Positions 1-14,214 of a DNA stretch of 64,000 nt are shown here, one piece after another. The notes under the pieces are model-generated. The model was not told the origin of the DNA and did not search any database. It saw nothing but the letters and a program-made list of their open reading frames with translations. The stretch is taken from the NCBI GenBank assembly GCA_013396915.1, contig VWZL01005191.1:620001-684000 (forward strand), in the 5' to 3' direction. Position numbers and translations under genes: made by a program. This DNA is from Stercorarius parasiticus (lineage: Eukaryota > Chordata > Aves > Charadriiformes > Stercorariidae). Every line of letters begins with the position of its first letter. Positions within the stretch are counted from its first letter, which is position 1.

Positions 1-2590
1 CTTCATGATACATGGTGACATTCCAATGTATCAGCAGATTTGATGGATAATTGAGATCTGATTTCTATTATGATTTTTCTTGCTTCCTTCATTATTGGAC
101 AGCTGGGTTTTAGAGGTAACTCTGGACTATCCAGTCCAATGTGTATCAGGGTGCTAGTCACCAATTCCTAATTCACCTCATCCAATTGTGGCCTCATTTA
201 GGAAGTCCGTGAGTGCCAAGCCTTCACTGGTTATGAAATTGTGTCTTACACAGACAGATCACTTTGTCTGGAAACACAGAGGTAAAACTATGTATGTGCG
301 ATTTTGGGGGTTTTCTTAACTATGTGTAGTGTGTTGGTTAATGCTTAATCTCCTCTGTTCTGAGAATAATGAGATGGTTCAACTATTACAAATATTAGTA
401 TTAAAACAGTAAAAAACCCACCCAAACCAATATTCCTTCAAGGCCCCAAACTAGAGAGCTGTGAATTGCAGACTCCTTGGTGGCCTGCACTGCAGTTTTC
501 AGGGGGGGATCTGAGAAATTAAGAAATTTGCAGTGACTTCTGTCCTCCAAATATGTTGGTTTCTGAAATATTTGTAGAATATACAATTTATCTGCTCTGC
601 TTCATTGGTGCCCAACTATGCATAGGGAACTACGTGAAATATCCACTTTGCAGGCGACAATTCTCCCTGCATCATGCAGAATTAAACTGTTCTGCATCAG
701 AGAACATGCATACACATTCTCAGAAGAGAGATATGATATTGGTATGCTAATACTCAATCGTTTGTTACGTATTGATAGATTAAAATTAAATGCATGGTTA
801 TAACACTGGTTTATTTTTAAAACTAACTTTTGTTAACTCTATGTATTTTAAGCAGTGTCACATTGTAGAAATTTTGTGTGATGTTATTTCAATTATTGAG
901 ACACTTCCCACTGACATTCCCAGTACAGTAGAAGTAACTTATAACACTGCATACAGTAATGACCATAAAATATATTTTTTTTGTTTTGATATATGTGTTC
1001 CATTTTCTGTTTATATTGAAAACTATGTCTCACATTACTATTAATCCACTCTTCTGAAGGACAACATACACATTCTGGAAGAGTATATCTGATTGTGTTT
1101 ATTAAGATAGTATCAGTTTGATATTTGAAAATAATCACTGATTTTTTACAATAAAGTATGAAATATTAACCTCAATGATAACCACCATCCAAAATTCTCC
1201 ATTTTAATTTATATACGGTATGAGAAAAGCAGACTATATACTCTAGTTTTTTAATCAGATCAATAAAACGCTCTTTAAGTGATCTCTGAGGATATTGGGA
1301 AGCACAAGAAGTGTGAAAAAATCTCTTTATAAGAAATTTGCAACCATGGGAAAACTGTGGTAATATATAAAAATAAATAAATGTTTGTGAATGTATATTT
1401 AAATTGGGATTGATCTTGCTCTCAGTTCCTTATTCAGAAGTAATCCCCATATAGCTCTGTGTCTGGTTTTGAACCCTTTTTGGAAAGGAAGGTAGTTTTT
1501 CCTTTCTGCCTTGTTGTTGTAGTTATTCTTATACCATTTAGCATTGCTGATCACTTGTATTTTTCATGGTAACCAAACTAAAGAACAGTCTTGAAACAAA
1601 CTAACATGAGTTTTCTACTTGTTTAATGCTAGTTTTATACTGTGCTGAAGATTTTTTTCCCCTGATGCTCAGATGTACAAGTCTGTGTGCAATTGTGGCA
1701 GCCCTTTAGTGTGTGCGCCTGCTTTGTATGTGCCTGTGTACATTTATAATTTTTCTGTTAAACTGTTTTGTGCAGAAATAGTTTTTAAGTAGTGAAGAAA
1801 CATTTTCATATGAGATGTCATTTTCTATTTCTAAAAATCTCTCCGCAATTTAAAAGACTATCTCGAATGGGAGACTACAAGAGGAATGTATAACTGAAAG
1901 TTTGCCAGTTGTCAATTGTTGATGTTTTTGCACAAGCAGCTGCAAGTTTTAAAATGGTCGGGCTTAAAATAATTTTATATGTATTGAGGGTTCAGAAAGA
2001 AAACTTTTGTGCTGAAGAATTTTTGAAGTCAAAGTTTTTAAACAATGAAGCCTGTGAACTCCTGTTTGCTGTATTGAGAATTGATAACAACAAGAACTTG
2101 TGCAGGTTGAGGTTGTAGCTTCCCCTACATAAATATTGTTAGGCTAGAGTTAGCTTCACACATAAGGAAATCATGTCATGGAGTGAATGTGTGCACCATG
2201 TATTGTTACATTTTTTTAATTTAGGTCTGGTTTTTTGTTTTGTTTTTGGTTTTTTTTTTTGTACACTTTTATGAGTCTATTCACAGTTTTGCAAATATTC
2301 TCATATTGCTTGGATAATTGCATTTTTAAAAAAGAAATGTGTACTGGTTTTGAGTACACAACTCAAATATTGCATAGAATTAAAAATATTTAATGTGATC
2401 TTTTTAGGGATTCCTAGCAAGGGACGAAATGAAACAACCCTTTACTTAGGGTTTTCCTTAAAAGAGCTGTACCAGTTCAACTGTGTATTCTTACATTTCT
2501 TGGGTTCACAATTAGTAATATATGTTAATTATCTAAATAGTCAGAAGTAATCTTATTCTCAGTGTTTTGACATTTCTTTTTTCTCTCTAG
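1..2590 (+). other. DIAPH3: DIAPH3 intron, 3' part (continues upstream)
   Basis: AT-rich sequence ending in the acceptor before the first exon. I looked for the preceding FH2 exon (expected to encode an asparagine/phenylalanine-rich segment before LKDTKS) and did not see it. Short ORFs here show no recognisable protein. There are T/G-rich low-complexity runs near 2230-2262. No mobile element was recognised. Confidence 0.8.
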
Positions 2591-2731
<141 letters not shown>

Positions 2732-5700
2732 TAACTAAAAGTTTTGATTCTGTGTGCATTGCAGTGTATTTTATGGGAGATGATGTTTATTTTATGCTAA
2801 CGTTATTTTAAAAATGGACATTAATATTCAAGAGCTTAGATCAGTAATTTGAGCTGCTTGCAAGTGGTCTTGAAGATAATCTTTATTGTTCAGTCCTCTA
2901 ATATTTACTACGGGATTTCCCATTACATTTCTTCTAACGTATCTTGCAGACTCACTGTCCAAAACAGATTTCTTTTAAAAGTTCTTTTCTATTAACAGAT
3001 CTTAAATTATTTCCACCTTTCAATCTTTTATATGGTAAGTGTAGTACAATCACTCAGTGTCTTTTAATTCATAAATGCAGAAAGGCTGTCATACTGTTGT
3101 TTAATTTGTTGGTTTTGGTTTTTTTTTTCTAAACACTAATCAGAACAGTTTTATCTTCCCCATGTGTGTTTTTCATGCAACAGTAGTGTTGGAAGTCTGG
3201 AAAAATAAATTTCTTTTTTTACTGCTTCATCATGCGGCATAGAATATGGTAAATCTCAATATATGCCACAGCAGATTTTTTGGAGTTAATTTCTTAATAT
3301 AGAGTTCCTTCTCCATATTTTATCACAGCTTAAGTAATTTAAACTGACTAAGCATGGAGTTAGAAATTGATGACACCTCAGCACTGTCATACTCTTGCAG
3401 GAAAAGAAGATTGGATGGGCTGTCTCTGTTAATCATTTTTAGTTTATGTCAGTTTGGAAAATATCACCGTTTATCTGTATTGCTTTGTACAGTGTCACTC
3501 TTATGGCTCACTCGGTCTCCCTGCCACAAACTACAGCTTTGCAAAACCTGCTTCTTACAGAGAACTTGAGATAGTGGTCACTCATGTAGAGTTTGCTTTC
3601 TGTTATCGTGGTTCTTAAAGTTTCCAGTTTTAGTTGGTGCATTATAACCACTTAGAAGTTCAAGTATTTTTAAATAGCTGCCAAAGCTTCAAGCCCTTCA
3701 TCTAACTGTTTGTACTGGTAATAGGAGTTTCTGCTGTATATAAAATCAATATTTTACGCATTATTTTCATAGAACCCACTGTTAACTGACAACTGATTTT
3801 TAATTATTTCTTTTCATTACTAGTATGTTATTGGCTGCATTGTGGTTAGAATTTTGTATATCATACAGAAAAACTAAAATGTTCCTTATTAGAAGCCATT
3901 ACTTCAGCGTAGACAGTCGTCTTATATGAAGCTGATGATTGTCTTCTGGAAAGCTTCTGAGATACGAAACATTGAGCAGTCAGAGTAGCCAGTAAAATTA
4001 TCAGTTAGTCCAGGTTTTCTGTTTTTCTTTTTAGGTATCTGCTATTGACTAGATAAATCTTTGAACTCACTCAGTATGTTGTAGGATGGAAGTCAATGAT
4101 CATGTTTTCGAGTTTATATACTGAATAGTTCAGTGCATTATGAGATGTATTTTGCATTTCAGTTTTACTGTGTGAAAAAGACAAAGGCTTAGGATGTCTT
4201 TAACAGATTAGCATATCAATGTGTTTGTTTATACTTGTTTCCCAACCTGCAAAATTCCATTTTGTTTCAAAAGACTCCTCCTACACTGGAATTTTTGAAA
4301 ATCCAGCAGATACCAAAGACGCAGCTCATAGAGTTTTTTTTAAGACTTTTTAGTATTTTTGCAAAGTATGTTTTTATGAAGCTGGTTGATTTAATATGCA
4401 CCAATTTTTGCCCAGTAAATTTTTAATGAAGTGGCTATTTTTGCTTGAGCTTACCAAAAGTCAGTTAAAAAAAAAAAAAAAGCTGTGAATCTATGGTTGT
4501 GATCAGCCATGTCCAACATAATGGACTCACCTGGTGTGATGTAACCTACTGATATGCTGATGAAGACAGGTTGACCAAGAATGGTGGTGAATGATTTGCC
4601 TTGAGGCTTCTATAGTGAGCTGAGAGACACAGCAGGTGTTAAAAGGTATCATGATGGCTGCTAGGGAGAGTGATAGAGGGGAAGTAATAAAAAATCTTTC
4701 CTCTTGATGATCACCTAGTCAAATATGCTTATTCCAGAAGAAATACTGGTTGTGTTAGAACAGAATTTAGGTATTGAGGGCTTAGAGTTTCTCCTCCATT
4801 CTGGTAAATACTAAGTACTTAACAAGAGTAATCCATCCTGGATTGTATTTATTGGAGGCAGTTCAGACTTCCAATAAATTTGAAAACTGATGGATCGAAA
4901 GGTTATGTCTAGGGATTACAGGCTGCTGATAGTACAGAAGGAAGTCAGCTGGACTGATGTTTTCCCTATCATCCTATAGGAAGCTTCTGTTTACATATGT
5001 GCTACTTTGTTGGTCAAAGTTGTTGGGTGAGGAAATACGTCACTCTCTTCTGGTTTTGTATTATACTAATATAATGTTCAGTTTTTTCTGTGGAGCATAT
5101 TGGTTGTATTTTCTTCCAGTACTTGTTTCTAATTGCTGTTCTCTACCTTTTTTCCTAGCAAAGGTTAGTGCCTTGTAGAGGTGGTAGAATGTCATTTTCT
5201 TCATGATTTCACTAAACTTTCCACTCTGAAGTAATTTTTAAAAATAATGCCCAAGAGTATTCTTTTCTCCCATACCCTTCTTGCAAACTGTTTTTTTCTT
5301 ATTGAGCTGTTTTTATTTCTAGTCTGCACATTCACTTCTGCAAATAGAGTAATTTCACATTTTACATATGGCATAAAGGTATTATTTGCAAGTGCCCTTT
5401 AAATTATATATCAAAGTTAATGTGGTAGAAAGATTTGAAAAATAGTAACAGAAAAATTTATGTTGAACACACTGTATAAAAATGGAATTACGCTATGCAT
5501 GTTGGCTCTTTATTGCTTTTGGTTTCATCACCATCAAGCGATTGTTTAGTTTTCTACAAGTTTCTTAAAACAAGTTACTTAAGACGCTTTTTAGAATTCT
5601 TCCTTGACATGTCTGTCCTTGTATCAGCCAGTGTATTCGTAGCATACCTTGTATCTTATTTTATTTTGTGCTTGCTCATTCTTAAAACTCTCTCTCAAGT

Positions 5701-8700
5701 TATTTCTGATTCAAAATAGTGGACATTAGAACACTATGATGTTTAGCAACTAATTTTCTTTTTATCCTTTTTAGAAAAAACATTTTGCTCCTTTCATTTC
5801 ATTAAATATTGTCCAATAATTGTTGTACAGTTAGCAGTTAAGAAAACTTGCAAGACTTTTAAGAGCAGTGACAAGGTCTATTAGTTGTGAAGCTAACATA
5901 TATTGTATAGTATTTCATAAATGATAAAATATTCACAATATGTAAAATAATTATTACATTAGAAAAATAAATGTTAACTTTTGAAAATATAACTTTGACG
6001 GCCATGCAGCGAGGGACATGTGACCTATGCAGTTGTAGTTTACTTCAGGATATTTAATTTGTTTTTTTTCTTTTATGTGCTGACGTATAGTTTCTACTTT
6101 TGTAATACTAGAAGTAGGCTTAATTCACTGTTACAGTGCATGAATTAAAGATACCTTTTTTGCTTTGAAGTATAACAAATCCTGTTTTTTAAGTACTCTT
6201 AGATCAGCAGGAGGAACTTTCATTGCAGCTAATGAGCTTACTGATATGACAGTTCCTGAAGATTCATGTAGTTAAAGCTGCCTCTTCATTTAAACATAAT
6301 GACTTTCCCACTTTCCTATTAGTATTCCAGACAAGAAGTATTTAGTAATTTAGTACACTTTACTAATTTCTTATTTTATTGTATTCTAAAGATTTATGTT
6401 GCATTTATCCTGTCTGCTGTTTTATTTGGTTGACTCTAATTCACAGAGACCTTACAGGTAACAGTGTATAGAGTCTTCTTTTCATATAACAATATAAAAC
6501 TGCAGGTTTTCCTTCCTCCAAAAGTAATGAACTCATTGTCACTTTACAAGTAACTTAATCCATTTTTTCATTTTTGAAACATTATTCAGTTTTTTTTATA
6601 AGGAATTAATTTCACATTTTTTTTTTTAAAGTTAGGAAACAAATTGTAAATGTGAAGTTTAATCTGTATTAATTAAAAAACAACACCCCCACCTACAATG
6701 TTTAAAAACATTAGGAAAGCATGAGAGAACAATATTTATATATACTGTAAGCAATCTATATGTCAAAAGGAAATGGTTTTTTTTTCTTATTACAAAATTT
6801 CTAAAATATTATAGCAAATTTTTCGGTACTATTAAATAACACACTTTCTGCTATGCATTCCTTGGGCTTTTTGTGTTGACTTAAGTAACAAATTCACAGG
6901 GTGTGTTTTCAGATAGTCAGGATTGTTGTGTTTGTTTGTGTGGGATTTTTTTGTGCTTTCAGAAAACACTACAAACTGCATGACTTACTCCGTACTGTAT
7001 TATATTCAATCAGTACCAAAATCGATAGATGGTTCCACTATCTTGCGTATTACATGAGTTTCTAATTTCTTATAGGAGACTCATAGTTTGGAATGGTAGC
7101 CCATTCAGAGATGTACTTTGCAACAAACTTGTTAACAATTTTATCTTAATTATGTCTCTTTTTGAGGTTTCCTTTTTTTTCTTTTCCTTTTTTAAATGCA
7201 AAGTTCATTTTCGAGTTTCTTAATGTTCTGTGTGGGATGTTTCTCTGCCTTAAATTATAGTTTTCAAGAATGATGGCTATGAAGAATAACTATGAGACTT
7301 GCTACCAACCAGAGGTCCATTTTTAGAGGTCGAGTGCATTTTCTGTTACCTGGATTTTCTTTTTTGGTGGTTCTTCAGAGAGAGTAAAAAGAGTTCTTCA
7401 GAGTACTGAAAAAGGAACAGTATCCTAGTTCATTCCCACATGTTAATTTAATTAATTCAGCTATTAGGTAGGTAACTTCACTTATGATATACAATTTGTC
7501 TGTATTTTTGGGTTTTTTTTAATATGTAAGCTTAGGAATAGCTATTCATAGATTTCCGGGAATGGCAGAGAATAATGCGTCAAATAACTTAGGTTGCAAC
7601 TTTCTGGTACACACAGGGCTGCAATTCAAAACTAGTGGCAACAGTCACAAAATTTTAGGAATCAACCTTACAGTGAAAACACAGGGTTTATCCTCTGAGT
7701 GAAAATCACTCTATTACTGCATCTATGAGAACTTTGGTTTTCATGGTCTGTGATCCTGTTGGTTGCATGTGAAGACAGAAGCCAAGGGGAGGTATCAAAC
7801 ATTTTTTATGCCTTAGTTTATATGGAAAGTTAGTCTAAAGACAGCTAAACAAACTAAGCATTCCTTACATCAGGTGGGAAAAAAATATAAAAATCTTAAA
7901 AGAAATGTGGACTTAGTTTCAGGGATTTTATCCCTGTAAAGAATTTTGATTTTATGCTCCATGGAAGATTGCTGTCAAAGTTGGACAAGATGAGAATTAG
8001 TGAAAAAACTGTATGAACATGAATATAATAATTAATTCTGTAAAGGAACTTGCATGTTTGGGGAACAGTTGTACCCATTGTCATTTCTAAAAATTTATTG
8101 TTACTAGAACTAGAAATTAAGAGGTATTGTTAATAAAGAGGAGGGTTAGAATATCACAATAGGGAAGAGGACTAAAATGTGGGTGTAGGGGTGACAAAGA
8201 AGAGAAAAGTATTTCACTGGATTACATTACAACAAGTAGAAATTAGTTTAGAAATTAGATCAATGTGCCTATCTATCAAGAGAGTAAGGTTACAGAATTG
8301 CCTTCCTGGGACATTTTTTCCTTCGTGGGAAAAAAGCAACTATATGCATTAAGACAGAGTTATATTGCTTATAACCCGGGTGTTATAATATGGTGTTCAA
8401 AATCACAAATACTAAATTTTATGGCTCAAGAGATAAACGGTAATAGGAATTGAAGTTTTGGTATGTCAAACAAGACTCATATTAACTCTAAAGTAATGAT
8501 ATTAGCCTTAAAATAAATACTGAAGCATAACAAAGTAATTACAGACAAATAATTCCATATGGAAAAAGGGTTTTGAGATACCGTTGTTTAAAAAGAATAA
8601 AAAAATTTAAGAAGACATCTCTTTTTTCCTTGATTTTTGTTGTCAAGACTGAGGAAACGTGATGTTTTCAGCAATTATTTTTACAATATTATAGAGCACT

Positions 8701-10139
8701 AAGCAATAGAGGAAGTTATAAAATAAATATTTGTCCATGAATGCAGTACTTAGAGTTTGAGGTAGTCTTCTAATCTAAATTGTGTGAAAGAGATTCTCAT
8801 ACAAGACTGAAAAAGTATGTTATTTTGTGGCTACTGTATTTCAAAATTGTTTGAAGAGAACATGTTTTCTAAATCTTGAAAATCGTAGCCTACAAATATA
8901 TATCTCTATTTACCAGAAATGTACCATTTAATACATAAAAATGTGCTACTCCAGTATTTAAGATACCATACAAGGGGCATTAAATATTTGCAGAGCGAAA
9001 TTCATGGTGGTGTGGTACACTTTTCAATCTTTCTACATTTTTGTGTTTATTGATGGTTTTTGCACCCCTGTCTATACCTGTAAAGGATCAACAACTCTTT
9101 CTTTATTGGGACACAAGTCCTACCTCAGCAGGGTACAGACTTGCCATGTCCCTGTCTGAACCATTTTATAATTAATTGAGCCTGATTGAAAATAAGGAAT
9201 TAAACACACCTCCTTGTGATTTTTTTTGAGTGCATTTCACAATATAAAAAATTTTGGTTTTAAAAGATGATGGAAACGTATGCAATACTGCTATGTATTT
9301 ATTGCAAATAATCTCTTATTTCTTTTAATGTTTGTGGCTTTAAGTTATGCACAGTACTGTTATGTGGCGAGTAATTTTAAGATACAATTATGCAATGAAC
9401 TACAGAAATCTAAGTGAAACATTCAATTTCTTCTAGGCCATAGAAATATACACATCTCTTACAAGTATGAATTAGCAAATCAAATATTAAGTAAGAGCTT
9501 GAGTATTTGCACGTTTTTACCAAAAGAGTACTTACTTCCATATCACATTAGAAATTTATGTCAGTAATCCATGAAATTAGCTTTCTTTCTCTACCATCTT
9601 CCAGTGATCCAACAGTTACGTATCATGGCCAATCCCTGGTGCAGTCCTTGAGCCTCCAGTTGTTTAAAAATATAGACAGTTTGATCTGTAGACAGATCAG
9701 GATTCAGATAAAAGCTGTTCAATACTTTTAATTTCATATTTATTCAACTGGGTGTAAATATCTGGATGTTACTGAGAGATTTCATTGCTATATAGTGAGA
9801 TTAAGACAAATAGAACAGTATTGATATTCTAGAGGGGAAAAATGTAGATAATCTGCTAAAAGATAAAAAAAAATCAAATGGGTTATGCAGAAATCAATTG
9901 CAAGAGGAACCTTAAAATGTCAGAAAGGGCAATAGAATAGAAATGCTGAATACATTGTGCAGATATGTAGACCCTTGAAGGTGAGAAAGCTTATTTTTAA
10001 GGCGTAGGGAAGTGTTGCAAGTACAGACATGTATGTGTGTGGGCTTATGTATCTCGCTGCCTATATATCTGTCTCAGGGAGTTAGAGGTTGGAGCGATGG
10101 GATTGTTTAGAAGACTGATAAATCTGTATGGTTTAAAAC

Positions 10140-10870
10140 TTTTATTTTAAACTTTACTAGAATGTTATTCATTAACATTTCATGCCAGTAGTTCAGTCTT
10201 AATCATTATTAATCACTATCACTGAGTATTCAAAGCAGTTATTAACAATCATATCCTAAATTAGCTGTGAATATACAGTACACTGCAGTCATCACAGTAG
10301 TTCATGGTCTGGTCCCCAAGGGTTTAAGTGATGAGGCTCAAGAGCTCTTCAGTGAAGGAAGATGCAAATGATGCAAGGGTCGTCTTTCTCTTCCCTCCTC
10401 CAAATTTGATTTCTTCTTTTATAAGACGATTCTGTGTCTTCGCAGCTCTTAGTCAGTGCTGCACTGTATCGCTATGTACTGTGCAATGCTGGGAGATATT
10501 ACTTCCCTGTACTGTGGCAGGTACCATATCCTGTTGCTTGGCCATTTTTCCCTCTTGCCTGTTTTTCCCCCTTGCCTTAGCAGACGCTTCTTTCTTTCAA
10601 TACCAATCCAGTGTTAAATAACCAACCATGAGTGAATTATTTGTCATTCGGGAGTTTCTATTTTCAACTTTTGCCCGTATTTTCAAGTTCTGAGCTTAAG
10701 CTGTACATTGTAAAAACAGACATTTGGTGTCAGGCTGCATTTCACTCACGACATTCTCGAAATAAATTTATAACAAGTGTAGCAGGCCAGGGCTTGTGTA
10801 TTATTGCCATGGAGCTGTTATGACTAGAGAACTGGGTACAAAAATGCTTATGCATTATTTATCAATCACA
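10140..10870. repeat. Possible dispersed repeat, copy A (LTR-like, unassigned)
   Basis: The part around 10190-10275 (TCACTATCACTGAGTATTCA, AAGCAGTTATTAAC, TCCTAAATTAGCTGTGAAT) resembles 33865-33935. A second shared phrase, CTTATGCATTATTT-TCA, is at 10847 and 33810. The pattern suggests two old copies of the same element, perhaps a retroviral LTR. Family, orientation and edges are not known. Confidence 0.4.
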
Positions 10871-11409
10871 CTATGTTAGTGTGTTTTATATTTGAATTCA
10901 AAATAGGAGAAAATTAATTAAATCCTCCTTAGACAGCTGCTTCTTTCATGTGCGCAATTGGAGTCTGCTTTGGCTACAGAAGAAAAAGTCCGAGGGTGCA
11001 AGAGGCAATGGCATTGTCAGACCTTTGGAGAAAAAAGGGGATTGTATACACCTGTTAGACACACACACACTCTAAAAAAAAAAAACAAACAAGGGTAAGA
11101 AAGCCAGAAAATGGCTGTAGACTACAAGAGAAAACGTCATCTTGGGAAAAATAAAGCATAAATATTGTATTATCAGTTTTCTGTGGCACTGAGTGAGTAT
11201 ATCCAACTAGATCTTATTCCACTCTTAATACCTGTTTCAGGCTTTTGCCGGTATTTATAGAAACGTTCTGATATTTTGCTGCTTGAATATTTCTTTTCTA
11301 GTGTTCTAAACCATTTGACAATACAGAGGGTTTTTTGGTTGTGTTTTTTGGGTTTTTTAGGCTATATTTTGTCATTTAACTTCACCTTTAAACGCCATGT
11401 CAAGAATAC

Positions 11410-12180
11410 ATTGGCAATTTTAGAGAATTATTCAGTAAACTGTAAATTATTAAGGCACATGGAAAATAAGGAGGTGATTGGTGACAGCCAACATGGCTTT
11501 GCTAAGGGCAAATTGTGCCTGACAATTTTGATTGCCTTCTACAGTGATGTTGTAACGTTGGTGGATAAAGGAAGAGCTGATGTCATTTACCTGGACTTGT
11601 GCAAAGCATTTGACACTGTCCCGCACAGCATCCTTGTCTCTAAATTGGAGACATGGATTTGGTGGATGGATGACTTGGTGGATAAAGAATTCGCTGGAAG
11701 GCTGCACTCAAACAGTTGCAGTCAACAGCTCAATGTGCAGGTGGAGACCAATGACAAGTGGTGTTCTTCAGGGATCAGTATTGTGACTGGTGCTGTTTAA
11801 CATCTTTATTGGTGACAAGGACAGTGGGATTGAGTGCGCCCTTAGCAAGTTTGCCAATGACACCAAGCTGTGTGGTCTAGAGGGACCTTGACAGGCTTGA
11901 GGGGTAGGCCCATGCGAACCTCATGAAGTTCAGTAGGACTAAGTGCAAGGTCCTGCATGTCGGTTGGGGCAATCCCAAGCACAAATACAGGCTGGGCAGA
12001 GAATGGATTGAGAGCAGCCCTGAGGAGAAGGACTTGAGGGGGTTGGTTGATTAGAAGCTGAACATGAGCCAGCCATGTGCGCTCACAACTCAGAAAGCCA
12101 ACCAGAACCTGGGCCACATCAAAAGACGCATGGCCAGCAGGTTGAGGGAGGTGATTCTCCCCCTCTACTCTGCCCTGGGA
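11410..12180 (+). mobile_element. CR1 LINE fragment, reverse transcriptase region, sense
   Basis: Translation gives [14 protein letters not shown], then [20 protein letters not shown], which is the reverse transcriptase fingers/palm region typical of CR1. It continues, with frameshifts, through FANDTKL (normally FADDTKL), [11 protein letters not shown] and [14 protein letters not shown]. The piece has a deletion after DTKL, where the usual VDTPEGRDAIQ is missing, and several stops. The 3' half and CR1 tail are absent, since it stops where an inverted CR1 piece starts. Old and non-functional. The 5' limit is approximate. Confidence 0.85.
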
Positions 12181-12284
12181 GTGCTTGGGATTGCCACGAC
12201 CCAGATGCAGGACCTTGCACTTGGCCTGGTTGAACTTAATGAGGTTTGCGCAGGCCCACCTCTCTAGCTCGTCCAGGTCCCTCT
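11879..12284. repeat. Inverted repeat from opposed CR1 segments, arms about 104 bp
   Basis: Bases 11879-11982 and the reverse complement of 12181-12284 align end to end without a gap over 104 bases, at about 80% identity by eye. They share the blocks AGTGCAAGGTCCTGCAT and GCAATCCCAAGCAC. The loop is about 198 bp. In the sense transcript this could fold into an imperfect hairpin. Confidence 0.85.
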
Positions 12285-12300
12285 GGATGGCATCCCTTCC
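12181..12300 (-). mobile_element. CR1 LINE fragment, antisense, abutting the sense copy
   Basis: The reverse complement encodes [20 protein letters not shown] and [12 protein letters not shown], a CR1 reverse transcriptase segment. It covers the same portion of CR1 as 11879-11982 of the neighbouring sense copy, so the two form an inverted repeat. There is no 3' tail; its outer limit near 12300 is approximate. Confidence 0.85.
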
Positions 12301-14186
12301 ATCATAGTATTAGAAGACCTGAATCAAGAGAGAAAAAAATTGAGAACAAAGTTGTTTTAACTGTGAAAGTCAGAAGATGAGGAAGTGTAATTATTGCCTA
12401 TAAAAATATCAGGAGCCTTTTTGAAAAAAGTGTATGAGAATTCAGAGGGTATAGTTGAGCAATTTTTCAGCACACATGCATTGTAATCAGTGAACAGCTT
12501 GGGTTTGTGACCTCAGAAACATTCGAAACCCCAGTTTTTGACTTTGTTTCCAAACTATCAGGAGTTGCTTACTTCGTTTGATTTGGGCTTATATCTGAAT
12601 CCTCCCAGGATTAGGGATCAAAGTTAGGATTTATTTTTTTTCTCATCTTCCATTCTGTGTCTGTTCAGGTTTTATACCATGTCTTCTAGACGGACACAAG
12701 GGAAGGTTGGCAGGCATTTCACATGATCTTTTTCTTGAAGAGCTGCTTATATTTACAGATTTGATTTTTTTTTTATCTGTTGTCACTAAATTGGAAGTTG
12801 AAAGACAATAGTACCAAATGAATACCAGCATATTGTGAGCTAGCCTCTGCTTGAGCCTGTCACCAGAAATATAGTCTTAAAGGAAAACATATCTAGTAGT
12901 TGTGCACTGCTGAAATCAAAGGAATGCTGAATTTTTACATTCAGGAACGAGTTCATATCATGACAGAAGAAACAAAAACCTTCAGAACAAGACAGAGGTG
13001 TAAAGATTCTTGATCAAACATGTAACTGTTCAAGGTCAAAAGAACTGAGGTAATAGAAATAAAAATTGGCTTTGCTGTGGAAGCAAGAATTCAAAAATCT
13101 CTTGTATACAACCTGTTAATCAGCTCTAGGTACTGGGATTTGTTGTTCTTGGGGTTTTTTTTGTTTTTTTGTTGTTTTTTTTTTTTTATCTGGGTAAAAA
13201 TGTAGCTGTTACTCAGCTGCTACCTGCAACTGATGTTGAGGGTTTTTTTGGTGGGTTGGGGTTTTTTTGGGTGTTGTGTTTTGCTTTAAAACCTGTGTAT
13301 TTGCTGAGTCTCATCATTCTGATGTTTTGCAAGCATGTCACTTTAATTTATACTGTGAACTCTTTTTATGCAAGACAAGCTATATTATGAAGAGTCCTAT
13401 TGATAGTTATATTAAGCACAAGGTATTATATTGTGTGTTCCTTAGCAGCTTTCTAAGTAGATCAGTGTCCTAAAGTTGTGCCTGCCCTCAAAGGCTTCTT
13501 AATGACAGCAGAAGTATGATTTCTATTAAAATCAGGTTTGTTTCTGGAACCTGTGAAGACTAAAGCACATCTGTAGTCAACATTGTCAGCTTCTAATTTT
13601 AGCTCTGTTTCCCAAACGAGGCGGTTTCTTGACTACTGAAGCCAAATAACCTACCTGGTGATGATTTGGGCTTACCAATCACTGAGTGAAAATCTGCCAA
13701 GTCTAACATACAATTGGAAAACAATGTTTTTGAGTAAACAGAGGGTTTAAAAAATTGTCGTTATAAACCAAATTATGAGTTATAAATTATAATGTGAACA
13801 TACACTTATATTCCCTTACTCTTTTTAGAAAAGTTGATTGTCTACAAATTGGGTTGGATTTTTTTAGGTTACATTAGCATTTTAACAGGTTGCCATTGAT
13901 CATTTTATAGTTGTGTTAACCTTTCTGCTATGAATGGGATTGTAGTTGCTATGCAACATTTTGCTCTAGTCGTTTGGGGACTCTGTCAGGCTTTTATGAG
14001 AGAAGGATGTGTTCAGTGTGTGTATCTTACTTTCCATCACATAACTTTACTCAGTGGATGATATCATGGATCCAGTACAGATCCTAGTAACATCTTATGG
14101 CCACAGACTTTCTCCAGGGATGTTTTTAGATGAAGCTAAAGGTAGCTTTACCTTTATAGGTACAGTATATTATGAATGAAATAATG

Positions 14187-14214
14187 AAAAAAAAAAAGAA
14201 AGAAAAAAAAAAAA
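14187..14214. repeat. A-rich tract with two G interruptions
   Basis: Runs of A broken by gaaag, about 28 bases, with no retroposon body recognised. Confidence 0.85.

Noticed and set aside
11276..11800. 174-codon ORF on the + strand as a host gene
   Set aside because: Its C-terminal two-thirds is CR1 reverse transcriptase (KAFDTV motif); the N-terminal third is read-through of intron sequence.
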